From: Caulobacter endophyticus
GTDB taxonomy: Bacteria > Pseudomonadota > Alphaproteobacteria > Caulobacterales > Caulobacteraceae
Assembly (NCBI RefSeq): GCF_029543245.1
Contig: NZ_JARQWV010000021.1
Location: forward strand, 1 to 64,000
Reading direction: 5' to 3'
Length of the DNA: 64,000 nucleotides
Both the position numbers and the translations under genes were made by a program. Each line of letters begins with the position of its first letter. The first letter of the stretch is position 1. The notes below the pieces were generated by a model, which was not told where the DNA came from, did not search any database, and was given only the letters and a program-made list of their open reading frames with translations. Shown one piece after another: positions 49,469 through 59,590 of the stretch.

Positions 49469-50908
49469 TTACTCCGCCGCCTGCTTGGGCGCGTAGCCGA
49501 GGATGGCCTTGGTTTCGAGGAACTCGCCGAAGGCGTGGTCGCCCCATTCGCGGCCGTTGCCGCTCATCTTGTAGCCGCCGAACGGCGCCATCAGGTCGGG
49601 GCTGGCGCCATTGAGGTTGACCTGGCCGGCGCGCAGCTTGCTCGCCACCTTGCGCACCTCGCCCGCGTCGGTCCCCGAGACATAGGCCGCCAGGCCGTAC
49701 TCGGTGTCGTTGCCGATCGCCACGGCCTGGTCGACGCTGTCGTAGCCGAGGATCGACAGCACCGGGCCGAAGATCTCTTCCTTGGCGATGGTCATGTCGG
49801 GGGTGACGTTGGCGAAGACGGTCGGCTTGACGTAGTAGCCGGTCTCCAGGCCCTCGGGCTTGCCCGGACCGCCGGACACCAGGGTCGCGCCCTCGTCGAC
49901 GCCCTTCTGGATCAGGCCCTGGATCTTGGTCCACTGCACCTCGGAGACCACGGGGCCGAGCTTGGAATTGCCGTTGGGGTCGCCCACCGTGTGGGCCTCG
50001 GCGGCGGCCTTGGCGATGGCGATCACCTCGTCCATGCGCTTGGCCGGGACCAGCATACGGGTAGGCGCGTTGCACGACTGGCCCGAGTTCATCATCACCG
50101 AGGCCACGCCGCCGCCGACGGCGCGCTGGAAGTCGGCGTCGTCGAGGATGATGTTGGGGCTCTTGCCGCCCAGCTCCTGATGCACGCGCTTGACGGTCGG
50201 GGCGGCGTTCCTGGCCACCTCGATGCCGGCCCGGGTCGAGCCGGTGAACGACACCATGTCGACTTCAGGATGGCTGGACAGGGCCGCGCCGACCGTGGGG
50301 CCGTCGCCATTGACCAGGTTGAAAACGCCGGCCGGCACGCCGGCGGCCTCGAGGATCTCGGTCCACACCCAGGCCGAGAACGGCGCGACTTCCGAGGGCT
50401 TGAGCACCATGGTGCAGCCGACGGCCAGGGCGGGCGCGACCTTGCAGGCGATCTGGTTCACCGGCCAGTTCCACGGCGTGATGAAGGCGCAGACGCCGAT
50501 CGGCTCCTTGACCAGGCGCGTGGTGCCGCGATCTTCCTCGAACCTGTAGTCCTTGAGCACCTGCAGCGAGGTCTGGACGTGGGCGATGCCCATGGCCGCC
50601 TGGGCGCGTTGGGCCAGCCACGCGGGCGCGCCCATCTCCTCGGTGATGGCTTTCGCCATGTCCTCGAAGCGCTTCTGGTACTCGGCGATGATCCGCTCGA
50701 GCAGGTCGATGCGCTCCTCGCGGCTGGTCTGGGAATAGCTGGCGAAGGCCTTGCGGGCGGCGCGGACGGCGAGATCGACGTCTTCCACCGAGCCCAGGGT
50801 CACCCGGCCGGCGACAGCTTCGGTCGCGGGATTGATGACGTCCACCGTCTTGTCGGACTTGGCTTCGACCCACTGGCCGTCGATGTAGAACTTCAGGTAG
50901 TCGCGCAT
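49469..50908 (-). CDS. NAD(P)-dependent aldehyde dehydrogenase
   Basis: 479 residues, class 3 ALDH superfamily. It oxidises an aldehyde to an acid. The active-site motifs are QELGGKSPNII (catalytic Glu) and NSGQSCNAPTRML (nucleophile Cys); ITPWNWPVNQ and FTGSTRAGIEVA bind NAD. The C-terminal YKMSGNGREWGDHAFGEFLETK is family-typical. The substrate cannot be read. It may handle aldehydes not taken by the paoABC enzyme, though no linkage is shown. Followed upstream by a family A repeat. Confidence 0.9.
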   Translation of the reverse strand: MRDYLKFYIDGQWVEAKSDKTVDVINPATEAVAGRVTLGSVEDVDLAVRAARKAFASYSQTSREERIDLLERIIAEYQKRFEDMAKAITEEMGAPAWLAQRAQAAMGIAHVQTSLQVLKDYRFEEDRGTTRLVKEPIGVCAFITPWNWPVNQIACKVAPALAVGCTMVLKPSEVAPFSAWVWTEILEAAGVPAGVFNLVNGDGPTVGAALSSHPEVDMVSFTGSTRAGIEVARNAAPTVKRVHQELGGKSPNIILDDADFQRAVGGGVASVMMNSGQSCNAPTRMLVPAKRMDEVIAIAKAAAEAHTVGDPNGNSKLGPVVSEVQWTKIQGLIQKGVDEGATLVSGGPGKPEGLETGYYVKPTVFANVTPDMTIAKEEIFGPVLSILGYDSVDQAVAIGNDTEYGLAAYVSGTDAGEVRKVASKLRAGQVNLNGASPDLMAPFGGYKMSGNGREWGDHAFGEFLETKAILGYAPKQAAE

Positions 50909-51005
50909 GGGTTCCTCCTGCCGGGCCGCTCTAACCTGGGACGGGGGCGGCGCTCTTTCAAACGCTCATTCTAATTATCGACGTTCAGGTGGGAAGCCTC
51001 TGAAT

Positions 51006-51172
51006 CCCTCTCCCCTTGCGGGAGAGGGTGGCCCCGCAGCGCGGGGTCGGGTGAGGGGTCGAAATTTCTGTCCGCTTCGACAGGCGGGTAGGCTGGTGCG
51101 GCGGTTGAAGGATCTGAGAGACCCCTCATCCGACGCCTTCGGCGCCACCTTCTCCCGCAAGGGGAGAAGGAT
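51006..51172. repeat. Family A inverted-repeat element, copy 4 (167 bp)
   Basis: CCCTCTCCCCTTGCGGGAGA at the left and GAGACCCCTCATCC to AAGGAT at the right. It abuts the sdaA stop codon without overlap and lies in the gap before the aldehyde dehydrogenase start. The right-hand hairpin may end the sdaA transcript. Confidence 0.9.
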
Positions 51173-52561
51173 TCAACATTCGACCCGGTTCACCGACAGG
51201 CCCACGGCCAGGCCGCCCAGCGAGGTCTCCTTGTAGATCTCGTTCATGTCCTCGCCGGTGCGCTTCATCGTGGCGATCACCTTGTCGAGGCTGACCGAGT
51301 GCTGGCCGTCGCCGAGCAGGGCCAGGCGGGCGGCGTCGATGGCCTTGATGGCGCCCATGGCGTTGCGCTCGATGCAGGGGATCTGCACCAGGCCGCCGAT
51401 CGGGTCGCAGGTGAGGCCCAGATTGTGCTCCATGCCGATCTCGGCGGCGTTCTCGATCTGGGCGTTGGTCCCGCCCAGGGCGGCGCAGAGGCCGCCGGCC
51501 GCCATCGAGCAGGCCACGCCCACCTCGCCCTGGCAGCCGACCTCGGCCCCCGAGATCGAGGCGTTGCGCTTGTAGAGCGCGCCGATCGCCGCCGCCGTCA
51601 GCAGGAAGGTGCGGATCTGTTCCGGCGTGCCCTTGTGGAAGCGCACGAAGAACCGCAGCACGGCCGGCACTAGTCCCGCCGCGCCATTGGTCGGGGCGGT
51701 GACGACGCGGCCGCCGGCGGCGTTCTCCTCGTTGACCGCCATGGCCCACAGGTTGACGAAGTCCATGGCCGCCAGCGGATCGCTCATCTGGCGCTCCATC
51801 CGGCCAAGGATGGTCTGGTGGATCTGGCGGGCGCGACGCTTGACGGTAAGGCCGCCGGGCAGGACGCCCTCCTCGCGCATGCCGCGGTCGATGCAGGCCT
51901 CCATGGCCCCGAAGATGCGGTCGAGGCCGGCGTTCATCTCGCCCTCGCTCATCCGGGCCAGCTCGTTGGCGGCCATCACCTGGGCGATGGTCAGGCCCGC
52001 CTTTTCGGCGCGCTCCAGGAGGTCGGCCGCGCTTTCGAACGGGAACGGAATGGCCGGGCCTTCCTCGGGCGGCGCGTTGCGGCCCATCTCGCTCTCGTCG
52101 CGCACGAAGCCGCCGCCGATCGAGAAATAGGTGCGCTCGGCCAGCACGCCGCCTTCGGCGTCGAAGGCGCTGAAGGTCAGGGCGTTGGGGTGCTGGGGCA
52201 GGCGCTCGTGGCCGGCGAAGACGATGTCGCGGGCCTCGTCGAAGCCGATGCCGACCTCGCCGCCCAGCATCATCCATTGCGTGGCCTTGGTCTCGGCAAG
52301 CGCGGCCTCGCCGGCGTCGGGATCAAGCTGGGCGGGGGCAAAACCCATCAGGCCCAGGATCACGGCGCGGTCGGTGGCGTGGCCCTTGCCGGTCAGGGCC
52401 AGCGAGGCGTAGAGCCGGGTCTCGACCCGGGCCGTGAGGGCCAGCTTGCCGGCGGCGCGCAGCCGCTCGACGAACATCACCCCCGCCGTCATCGGGCCCA
52501 TGGTGTGGCTGCTGGAAGGGCCGACGCCCAGCTTGAAGAGGTCGAAGACGGAGGCGGTCAT
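51173..52561 (-). CDS. sdaA: L-serine ammonia-lyase (iron-sulfur dependent)
   Basis: 462 residues, single-chain SdaA type. It deaminates L-serine to pyruvate and ammonia. The N-terminal beta domain ([20 protein letters not shown]) and the C-terminal alpha domain are fused. The 4Fe-4S cysteines are in [21 protein letters not shown] and in the SCxAG-like [13 protein letters not shown] region. Monocistronic. With the threonine/serine dehydratase at 55001 it points to active serine and threonine catabolism. Confidence 0.94.
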   Translation of the reverse strand: MTASVFDLFKLGVGPSSSHTMGPMTAGVMFVERLRAAGKLALTARVETRLYASLALTGKGHATDRAVILGLMGFAPAQLDPDAGEAALAETKATQWMMLGGEVGIGFDEARDIVFAGHERLPQHPNALTFSAFDAEGGVLAERTYFSIGGGFVRDESEMGRNAPPEEGPAIPFPFESAADLLERAEKAGLTIAQVMAANELARMSEGEMNAGLDRIFGAMEACIDRGMREEGVLPGGLTVKRRARQIHQTILGRMERQMSDPLAAMDFVNLWAMAVNEENAAGGRVVTAPTNGAAGLVPAVLRFFVRFHKGTPEQIRTFLLTAAAIGALYKRNASISGAEVGCQGEVGVACSMAAGGLCAALGGTNAQIENAAEIGMEHNLGLTCDPIGGLVQIPCIERNAMGAIKAIDAARLALLGDGQHSVSLDKVIATMKRTGEDMNEIYKETSLGGLAVGLSVNRVEC

Positions 52562-52570
52562 TTTTATTCT

Positions 52571-52664
52571 TCACCGTTCTTCCCCGCGAAGGCGGGGACC
52601 CAAACCGAACTGGCCACGGCGTGCGCGGTCGACTCGGCTTGGGCCCCCGCCTTCGCGGGGGTGA
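52571..52664. repeat. Family E inverted repeat (CCGCGAAGGCGGGG type)
   Basis: TCACCGTTCTTCCCCGCGAA followed by GGCGGGGACCCAA at the left pairs with TTGGGCCCCCGCCTTCGCGG followed by GGGTGA at the right. Each arm is itself a hairpin (CCCCGC GAAG GCGGGG). It sits between sdaA and the M28 peptidase gene, both on the minus strand. Such elements are common in alphaproteobacteria. Confidence 0.85.
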
Positions 52665-52679
52665 TCGGGTTATTTACTC

Positions 52680-54344
52680 TTACTTCCGGTCCGCCTTGGT
52701 CTTGTCGCGCAGGTCCTTGAACTCCGACCCCGCCTGCCACTCGGGCCAGGTGCGCGAGTTCGCCAGGTCCGCGCCGACCTTGTAGAACAGGCCGATGTCC
52801 ATGGCCTGGCCCGACAGGTCCCAGTCCGCCGACCATTCGTCGGCCGGCTGGTGGTAGCGGTTGGCGTTGTAGTCGGCCTCGGCCTTCTCGCCGGCTTCCT
52901 TGCCGCCCTTCACCAGATCGCTGCCCGAGCCGACCGAAATGGCCGGAACGCCGCGCTTGGCGAAGGGGAAGTGGTCCGAACGGTAGAAGTGGCCGGCCTG
53001 CGGCACCGGATCGGGCGTGAAGTAGCGGCCCTCTTCCTTGGCCTTGGCCACCAGCATGTCCTGCAAATCGACCTTGCCGTCGCCCGAGGTGGTGACGTCC
53101 TTGGCCGGACCGGCGGCGGACAGGGCGTCGATGTTCAGGTCGGCGACCGTCTTGGCCAGCGGGAACAGCGGGTTGGCGGCGTAGTACTCCGAGCCCAAGA
53201 GGCCCTTTTCCTCGGCGGTCACGGCCAGGAACATCACCGAGCGCTGCGGCGCGGGCGCAGCCTTGAAGGCGCGGCCCAGTTCCAGAAGGGCGGCGATGCC
53301 GTCGGCGTTGTCGACGGCGCCGTTGTAGATCTTGTCGCCCTTGGCGTCCGGCAAACCGACGCCCAGGTGGTCCCAGTGGCCGCTGTAGATGATGGTCTCG
53401 TCCGGATACTTCGTCCCCTTCACGCGGCCGGCGATGTTCTTGGAGACGATGACCTCGTGCTTGACCGCGTAGTCGGCCGAGAAGGTCGCCTTCAGGTCCA
53501 CCGGCTTGAAGTCGCGGGTCTGGGCCTGCTTCTTCAGGGTCTCGAAATCGAGGCCGGCCTTCTTGAAGAGGTCGACGGCCACATCGCGCTGGATCCAGCC
53601 TTCCAGGGCCGGGTGGCTCTTGGAGGGATCCTTGCGGACGATGTCGAACATCGTGTTGGTGTTGGAGTTCTTCACCGTCGCCCAGCCGTAGGAGGCCGGG
53701 GCGGTCTCGTGCACGATCAGCAGGCCCGCGGCGCCGCGACGGGCGGCTTCCTCGTACTTGTAGGTCCAGCGACCGTAATAGGTCATGGCCTTGCCGCCGA
53801 AGTCGCCCTTACCGGTTTCAAAGTCCGGGTCGTTGATCAGCACGACGACGATCTTGCCCTTGACGTCCAGGCCCTTGAAATCGTCCCAGTTGCGCTCGGG
53901 CGCGGTGACGCCGTAGCCGGCGAAGACCAGCGGGGCGTCCTTGATCGACACCTTGTCGACATTGGTCATCGCCGCGCGGATGGCGATCTGCTCGCCCTGG
54001 GCCAGCATGACGTGGTCGGCGCCCGCCATGATGTGGGCGCTGACGGGACCGTTGATCTCGAACTTGGCTAGCGGCACGTCCTGGGTCCAGGCGCGCTTGC
54101 CGTCGGTCTGCAGGTCGCCGGCCGGCTCCAGGCCGATCGCCTTCATCTGGTCGACGACATAGGCGACGGTCTTCTTCTCGCCCTCGGTGGCGGGGCCGCG
54201 GCCCTCGAACTCGTCGGACGACAGCACCTTGATGTGCTGCGACAGCTTGGCGGGATCGATCTTGGGCGCATCGGCGGCCCAAGAGCCAGTCGAGGCCAGC
54301 ATGGGCGCGGCGATCAGCGCGGTTGCGAGGAGAAGGCGTTTCAT
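52680..54344 (-). CDS. Secreted M28 family aminopeptidase with PA domain
   Basis: 554 residues. A Sec signal peptide (KRLLLATALIAAPMLASTGSWAA, cut near residue 24) precedes a PA-type insert (about 130-240, KIVVVLINDPDFETGKGDFGG then YEEAARRGAAGLLIVHETAP). The M28 zinc peptidase core has YSGHWDHLG (His, Asp), GAVDNADG (Asp), AVTAEEKGLLGSEYY (Glu pair) and YHQPADEW (His). Probably an exported aminopeptidase for peptide use. The rest of the transcript is separated from sdaA by a family E repeat. Confidence 0.92.
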   Translation of the reverse strand: MKRLLLATALIAAPMLASTGSWAADAPKIDPAKLSQHIKVLSSDEFEGRGPATEGEKKTVAYVVDQMKAIGLEPAGDLQTDGKRAWTQDVPLAKFEINGPVSAHIMAGADHVMLAQGEQIAIRAAMTNVDKVSIKDAPLVFAGYGVTAPERNWDDFKGLDVKGKIVVVLINDPDFETGKGDFGGKAMTYYGRWTYKYEEAARRGAAGLLIVHETAPASYGWATVKNSNTNTMFDIVRKDPSKSHPALEGWIQRDVAVDLFKKAGLDFETLKKQAQTRDFKPVDLKATFSADYAVKHEVIVSKNIAGRVKGTKYPDETIIYSGHWDHLGVGLPDAKGDKIYNGAVDNADGIAALLELGRAFKAAPAPQRSVMFLAVTAEEKGLLGSEYYAANPLFPLAKTVADLNIDALSAAGPAKDVTTSGDGKVDLQDMLVAKAKEEGRYFTPDPVPQAGHFYRSDHFPFAKRGVPAISVGSGSDLVKGGKEAGEKAEADYNANRYHQPADEWSADWDLSGQAMDIGLFYKVGADLANSRTWPEWQAGSEFKDLRDKTKADRK

Positions 54345-54448
54345 CGTCGCTACTCTTTTCGAGCGGTTCGTTTCGAGGTCGCGGACCCTAGCGGGAGGTT
54401 TTGACCGCGACTAGGGGGCTGAGAAAAAGAGGATTACCCATCGCTGGT

Positions 54449-54997
54449 CCTTCTCCCCTTGCGGGAGAAGGTGGCGGCCGAAGGCCGTCGGATGAGAGGT
54501 CGAAGGCGAGCGCAGTTGCATACGGCGCGAGCTAGTGACCGCAGGCCGCCATTATGGCCGCAAGCACGGCTTCCCGATCGTCCTGAACGGCCCGGTTCGG
54601 AAACCGCATGACGCGGAAGCCCTGCTCAAGAAGCCAGGAATCTCGAACCAAATCCCGGTCGCGATCTTCGTGGTGCGGGCCGTCAGCTTCGATGATCAGC
54701 CGATGCCGGAAGCAGACGAAGTCGGCGATGTAGCGGCCGAGCGGAACCTGCCGTCGGAACTTCAACCCGTCGAGCTTGCGGTCACGCAGCAGGGCCCATA
54801 GCAGACGCTCCGTCGCGACCGGCGCCTTGCGCATACGGCGTGCCTGGATGAGGGAGGCCATGGGTGGAACCTGGAACAAATAAAGAACAAATTCAAGCTG
54901 CGATGAGCGGCAAGCTCCCGTTCTCGCCTTTGAGTTCTGAGAGACCCCTCATCCGTCGGCCTTCGGCCGCCACCTTCTCCCGCAAGGGGAGAAGGAT
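54449..54997. mobile_element. Candidate DUF559-carrying element bounded by 53-bp inverted repeats
   Basis: The left end (54449-54501) and the right end (54945-54997, reverse complement) agree at 51 of 53 positions by eye. They enclose the DUF559 nuclease gene (54532-54861). The same arms bound the four gene-less family A copies of 163-167 bp. The left arm here is the reverse complement of a family A right arm, so the two ends are of one type. No target-site duplication was established. It may be a parent element with MITE-like derivatives, but no transposase of a known type is present. Confidence 0.55.
54532..54861 (-). CDS. DUF559 domain nuclease-like protein
   Basis: 109 residues from the ATG at 54861. 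DUF559 has a restriction-endonuclease-like (Vsr-like) fold. Visible marks: PVATERLLWALLRDRKLDGLKFRRQVPLG (14-42), YIADFVCFRHRLIIEADGPHH (44-64) with the likely metal ligands Asp47, Glu58 and Asp60, and a C-terminal DSWLLEQGFRVMRFPNRAV. It could nick or cut DNA, as Vsr does, or act on the surrounding repeats. The gene lies wholly inside a pair of inverted repeats and its stop is 31 bases from the left arm. Confidence 0.85.
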   Translation of the reverse strand: MASLIQARRMRKAPVATERLLWALLRDRKLDGLKFRRQVPLGRYIADFVCFRHRLIIEADGPHHEDRDRDLVRDSWLLEQGFRVMRFPNRAVQDDREAVLAAIMAACGH

Positions 54998-55000
54998 CTC

Positions 55001-55972
55001 CTAGCCCCCCAGAACCCCCGCGAACACCGCCGGATCCACGTTGCCGCCCGACAGCACGATCACCGCCGCCTGCTCCTTCACATCGATCTTGCCGCTCAGC
55101 GCCGCGGCCAAGGCGACGCAGCCGCCGGGCTCGACGACGAGCTTGAGGTTCATGAAGGCCCACCGCATGGCGGCGGCCACTTCCTCGTCGGTGACGGCGG
55201 CGACGCCGGTCAGGGTGCGGCTGTTGATCGGCCAGGTCAGGGCGCCCGGCGTCGGGGCCAGCAGGGCGTCGCAGAACGAGCGGGCCTCCGGGTCGATCAC
55301 CTCGCGATGGCCGCTTCCCAGCGAGCGGCGGGTGTCGTCGAAGCCGGCGGGCTCGGCGCCCCAGACCTGGGTGGCGGGCGACAGCGCCTTCACCGCCGTC
55401 GAGGTTCCGGCGATCAGGCCCCCGCCGCCGATCGGGCAAAGCACCTTGTCCAAGGTCGCGCCGGCCGCCTCGGCCTGGGCGATGATCTCCAGCCCCACCG
55501 TGCCCTGGCCGGCGATGATGTGCGGGTCGTCGTAGGACGGCACGACAATCATGCCGCGCTCGGCGGCGATTTCGGCGGCGATGGCCTCGCGGTCTTCCTT
55601 GAAACGATCGAAGAAGCGGATCTCGGCCCCGAAGCCGCGCGTGGCCTCGACCTTCACCGACGGCGCGTCGGCCGGCATCACGATCAGGGCCGGCATGCCC
55701 AGCTTGTCGGCCGCCAGGGCCACGCCCTGGGCGTGGTTGCCCGACGAGAAGGCCACGACGCCGCGCGCCCGCTCTTCTTCGGTGAACTGCGACAGGCGGT
55801 TGTAGGCGCCGCGGAACTTGAAGGCTCCGGCCAACTGCAGGGTCTCGGGCTTGATGAAGATCCGGCCGCCCAGCCGGTCCGACAGGGCCGCGCTTTCGAG
55901 AAGCGGCGTAACCACGGCCTGGCCCTTCAGGCGATCGGCGGCGGCCTGGATGTCGGCGAGCGAGACGGTCAT
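55001..55972 (-). CDS. Threonine/serine dehydratase (PLP)
   Basis: 323 residues, fold type II PLP enzyme. The PLP Lys is in FKFRGAYNRL, the Ser/Asn loop in SSGNHAQGVALAA, and the Gly-rich phosphate loop in PIGGGGLIAGTS. There is no C-terminal ACT regulatory domain, so it is a catabolic TdcB-like enzyme, not the Ile-inhibited IlvA. Serine racemase or 3-hydroxyaspartate dehydratase activity is also possible in this family. The ATG at 55972 starts the conserved SLADIQAAADRL; upstream sequence in frame is antisense to the pagL promoter. Its 3' end abuts the DUF559 element. Confidence 0.88.
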   Translation of the reverse strand: MTVSLADIQAAADRLKGQAVVTPLLESAALSDRLGGRIFIKPETLQLAGAFKFRGAYNRLSQFTEEERARGVVAFSSGNHAQGVALAADKLGMPALIVMPADAPSVKVEATRGFGAEIRFFDRFKEDREAIAAEIAAERGMIVVPSYDDPHIIAGQGTVGLEIIAQAEAAGATLDKVLCPIGGGGLIAGTSTAVKALSPATQVWGAEPAGFDDTRRSLGSGHREVIDPEARSFCDALLAPTPGALTWPINSRTLTGVAAVTDEEVAAAMRWAFMNLKLVVEPGGCVALAAALSGKIDVKEQAAVIVLSGGNVDPAVFAGVLGG

Positions 55973-56088
55973 TGGGCCCCTCAGTGGCTTGCGTGGCTGC
56001 AGGGCCACAGCATTCGATGGCGCCTGCTCTAGCTCGCACCGGCGGTTCACGCCATAAGTGGACGTGAACTGCTGAGGGGTCAGACACC

Positions 56089-56706
56089 ATGAAAATCGCA
56101 CTGTTAGCCGCCGCCGGCTGCGCGGCGATCGCCTGCGCGACCGCCGCGACTTCCGCCTCGGCCGGCGAACTGATCGTCGGCGCCTACAAGCACGACGTCA
56201 CCTTCATCGGCGAAGCCGTGGGCCTGGGCGCCGCCGGCCGCGAGGACGGGGTCGACCTGCACCTCGGCTATCGCACCGATCGTCTCGAGAACCTGACCTG
56301 GCTGGGCAAGCCGCAGGTCCACGCCTTCGTGTCGCTGAACAGCGAGAACACCTCCAACTTCGTGGCCGCCGGCTTCTCCTGGCCGATCGACTTCGGCGAC
56401 GAGGGCGGCTTCTATTTCCGTCCGGGCATGGGCCTGGCCTACACCGACGGCGAGACCGGCCTGCCGCCGGTCAACGAGCCCGGCATCAGCCAGGCCGAGA
56501 TCGATCGCCGCCTGAAGCTCTACAACACCCGCATCGATTTCGGCTCCAAAGTGCTGTTCCAGCCGGAACTGGCCCTGGGCTACCGCTTCAACGACAAATG
56601 GGCGGCCGAGCTGTCCTATGTGCACCTGTCGAACGGCCAGATCTTCCATCAGGGCAAGAACCAGGGGCTTGACGATCTGGGCGTGCGCCTGCTTTACGCC
56701 TTCTGA
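56089..56706 (+). CDS. pagL: PagL-like lipid A 3-O-deacylase
   Basis: 205 residues, outer-membrane beta-barrel. The Sec signal (KIALLAAAGCAAIACATAATSASA) is cut near residue 26. The active-site block near the end (KWAAELSYVHLSNG, with the His-x-Ser and Asn of PagL) is followed by QGLDDLGVRLLYAF, ending in the expected Phe. PagL removes an acyl chain from lipid A position 3 and can lower endotoxicity. GAGGGG precedes the ATG. Divergent from the dehydratase gene. Confidence 0.88.
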   Translation: MKIALLAAAGCAAIACATAATSASAGELIVGAYKHDVTFIGEAVGLGAAGREDGVDLHLGYRTDRLENLTWLGKPQVHAFVSLNSENTSNFVAAGFSWPIDFGDEGGFYFRPGMGLAYTDGETGLPPVNEPGISQAEIDRRLKLYNTRIDFGSKVLFQPELALGYRFNDKWAAELSYVHLSNGQIFHQGKNQGLDDLGVRLLYAF

Positions 56707-56826
56707 CTTCGCGGGGGCCGACCAACGGCCCCCGCCCGTCACCGCAAAATCGAGACAACGTCCGCCGCCGAGTCCTGTCGAAGGGCCGCGGGCGCTACCG
56801 GGCAGGTGACAAGGCATATCTCTATC

Positions 56827-58113
<1,287 letters not shown>

Positions 58114-58123
58114 TGTTCCGATG

Positions 58124-58239
58124 CTCTCCCTGAAGGGGGAGCTGTCGCGGAGCGACTGAGGGGGAAGGGGTTGCGGAGGTTCAGCAGCCGCTTCCCCCTC
58201 CGGCCCTCCGGGCCACCTCCCCCTTCGGGGGGGAGGATC
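58124..58239. repeat. Family C palindromic repeat, copy 2
   Basis: CTCTCCCTGAAGGGGGAGCT at the left, CCGGCCCTCCGGGCCACCTC then CCCCTTCGGGG at the right. It follows purA and precedes the two-gene block; a third copy in the same orientation closes that block at 60400-60531. Confidence 0.85.
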
Positions 58240-58351
58240 TGACTCCCGCCATCCGATAATCCCCATTCCGGGGACTACCCAAGGTCACGGTTAGCGTTTG
58301 CTTAGGCCGGGCGCGCTAGAACTTCCCCCGTAACCAAGGGGGTTTCCGATC

Positions 58352-59491
58352 TTGTCCGCGCGCAGAAAGCTCGCTCCCGTCCGCAAGCCGGACCGCCTGA
58401 CGCGCAGCCTGCGCGCCCTGGAGCGCACCGCGTCGACCAGCCGCGTGCTGAACCTGCTGGCCATCGCCGCCGACAGCAGCCACCGCCCCGAATATTCCCA
58501 GCATCCGCTGTTTCGGAACCGGATTCTCAACAACGCCCTGATCGTCAAGCACCGCCTGCGCAGCGACGACCTCTTCCTGTTCGACGAGGCCCGCCCCACG
58601 GCGACCAAGATCATCATCCCGTTCGAGCGCAGCGACCTGTCGCTGGGCGGCCAGTCGTTCTTCGTGGGCCAGCGCGGCTGGATCGACCTGCTGCGCGAGG
58701 CCTGCAACGACCCGTCGGACATGACGCGGGACCTCGCCACGCTGCGCATGATCGACATGCTGCCGTCGCTGGACCCGTTCCTGCTGCGCGAGCACCTGCG
58801 CCGCCACGGCATGATCGTGGCCCCCTGCTACTTCGCCCTGTCGCCGGGCGATCTGGAGCAGATGCAGGGCTTCGTCGCCGTCGAGATCTCGCGGCTGATC
58901 GACCTGGCCTACCGCGACAGCGGCCGGGTCAACGGCGCCGCCGCCGCCCGCCTGGTCGAGGCCCTTCTGTCCACCGACGTCGACGAGCGGCTGGAACCGC
59001 TGCGCGAGACCCTGGTGCTGGAGGGCGAGAGCTTCAAGGAGGGCGTCTTCAGCTGGAAGGGCTTCCTCTATTACAAGTGGATGCTCACGCGCCTGTGGCC
59101 GCAGCTGACCGCCACGGCCGGCGAGATCGGCCAGATGATCATCACCGGCGCCCGCGAGGCCGAGACCGCCCGCTATGTCGACGACGCCCGCAAACGTCTA
59201 CAGCACGGCGTGGTGCTGGAGCGCGCCTCGGTGCTGCGCACCATCAAGGTCTATGACGACGCCTTCGAGGACCTGATCGACAACGGCAAGCCCCAGGCCT
59301 TCCGCGAATTCCTGCTGCGCGCCCCCGACATGTTCCTGTCCCTGGGCGAGAAGGTCGGGGTGATCTCGCACATCGCCAGCTTCTGGCGCTACCGCTTCCC
59401 CGAGGGCCAGCCGGCCATCGTCGACGTGGAGGAAGCGGTCGACATCCTGCAGGACTTCGACTCCGGCCTGTCGGCTTCGCTGGCGATCTGA
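58352..59491 (+). CDS. Hypothetical 379-aa protein
   Basis: 379 residues with a TTG start. Cytoplasmic, helical, no transmembrane segment. The N-terminus is basic (SARRKLAPVRKPDRLTRSLRALERTAS). Recognisable stretches such as FLFDEARPTATKIIIPFERSDLSLGGQSFFVGQRGW and SWKGFLYYKWMLTRLWPQL do not match any family I know. It lies 99 bases before an unusual receiver-domain protein, both flanked by family C repeats, so they probably form an operon. The pair is likely regulatory; the mode of action is open. Confidence 0.65.
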   Translation: MSARRKLAPVRKPDRLTRSLRALERTASTSRVLNLLAIAADSSHRPEYSQHPLFRNRILNNALIVKHRLRSDDLFLFDEARPTATKIIIPFERSDLSLGGQSFFVGQRGWIDLLREACNDPSDMTRDLATLRMIDMLPSLDPFLLREHLRRHGMIVAPCYFALSPGDLEQMQGFVAVEISRLIDLAYRDSGRVNGAAAARLVEALLSTDVDERLEPLRETLVLEGESFKEGVFSWKGFLYYKWMLTRLWPQLTATAGEIGQMIITGAREAETARYVDDARKRLQHGVVLERASVLRTIKVYDDAFEDLIDNGKPQAFREFLLRAPDMFLSLGEKVGVISHIASFWRYRFPEGQPAIVDVEEAVDILQDFDSGLSASLAI

Positions 59492-59590
59492 GACTGTCGA
59501 ACTGACGCACAGGTGGGCGCCGGATCATCAAGCGGTTTTTTACCCTCCTGGGGTTAAGAGTCGGGTTCGATCCTCTGGAGACCCCGCCCC

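Noticed and set aside
54420..55000. Classical insertion sequence around the DUF559 gene
   Set aside because: No DDE, Y1 or serine transposase is encoded and no target-site duplication could be fixed. It is therefore reported as a candidate element only.
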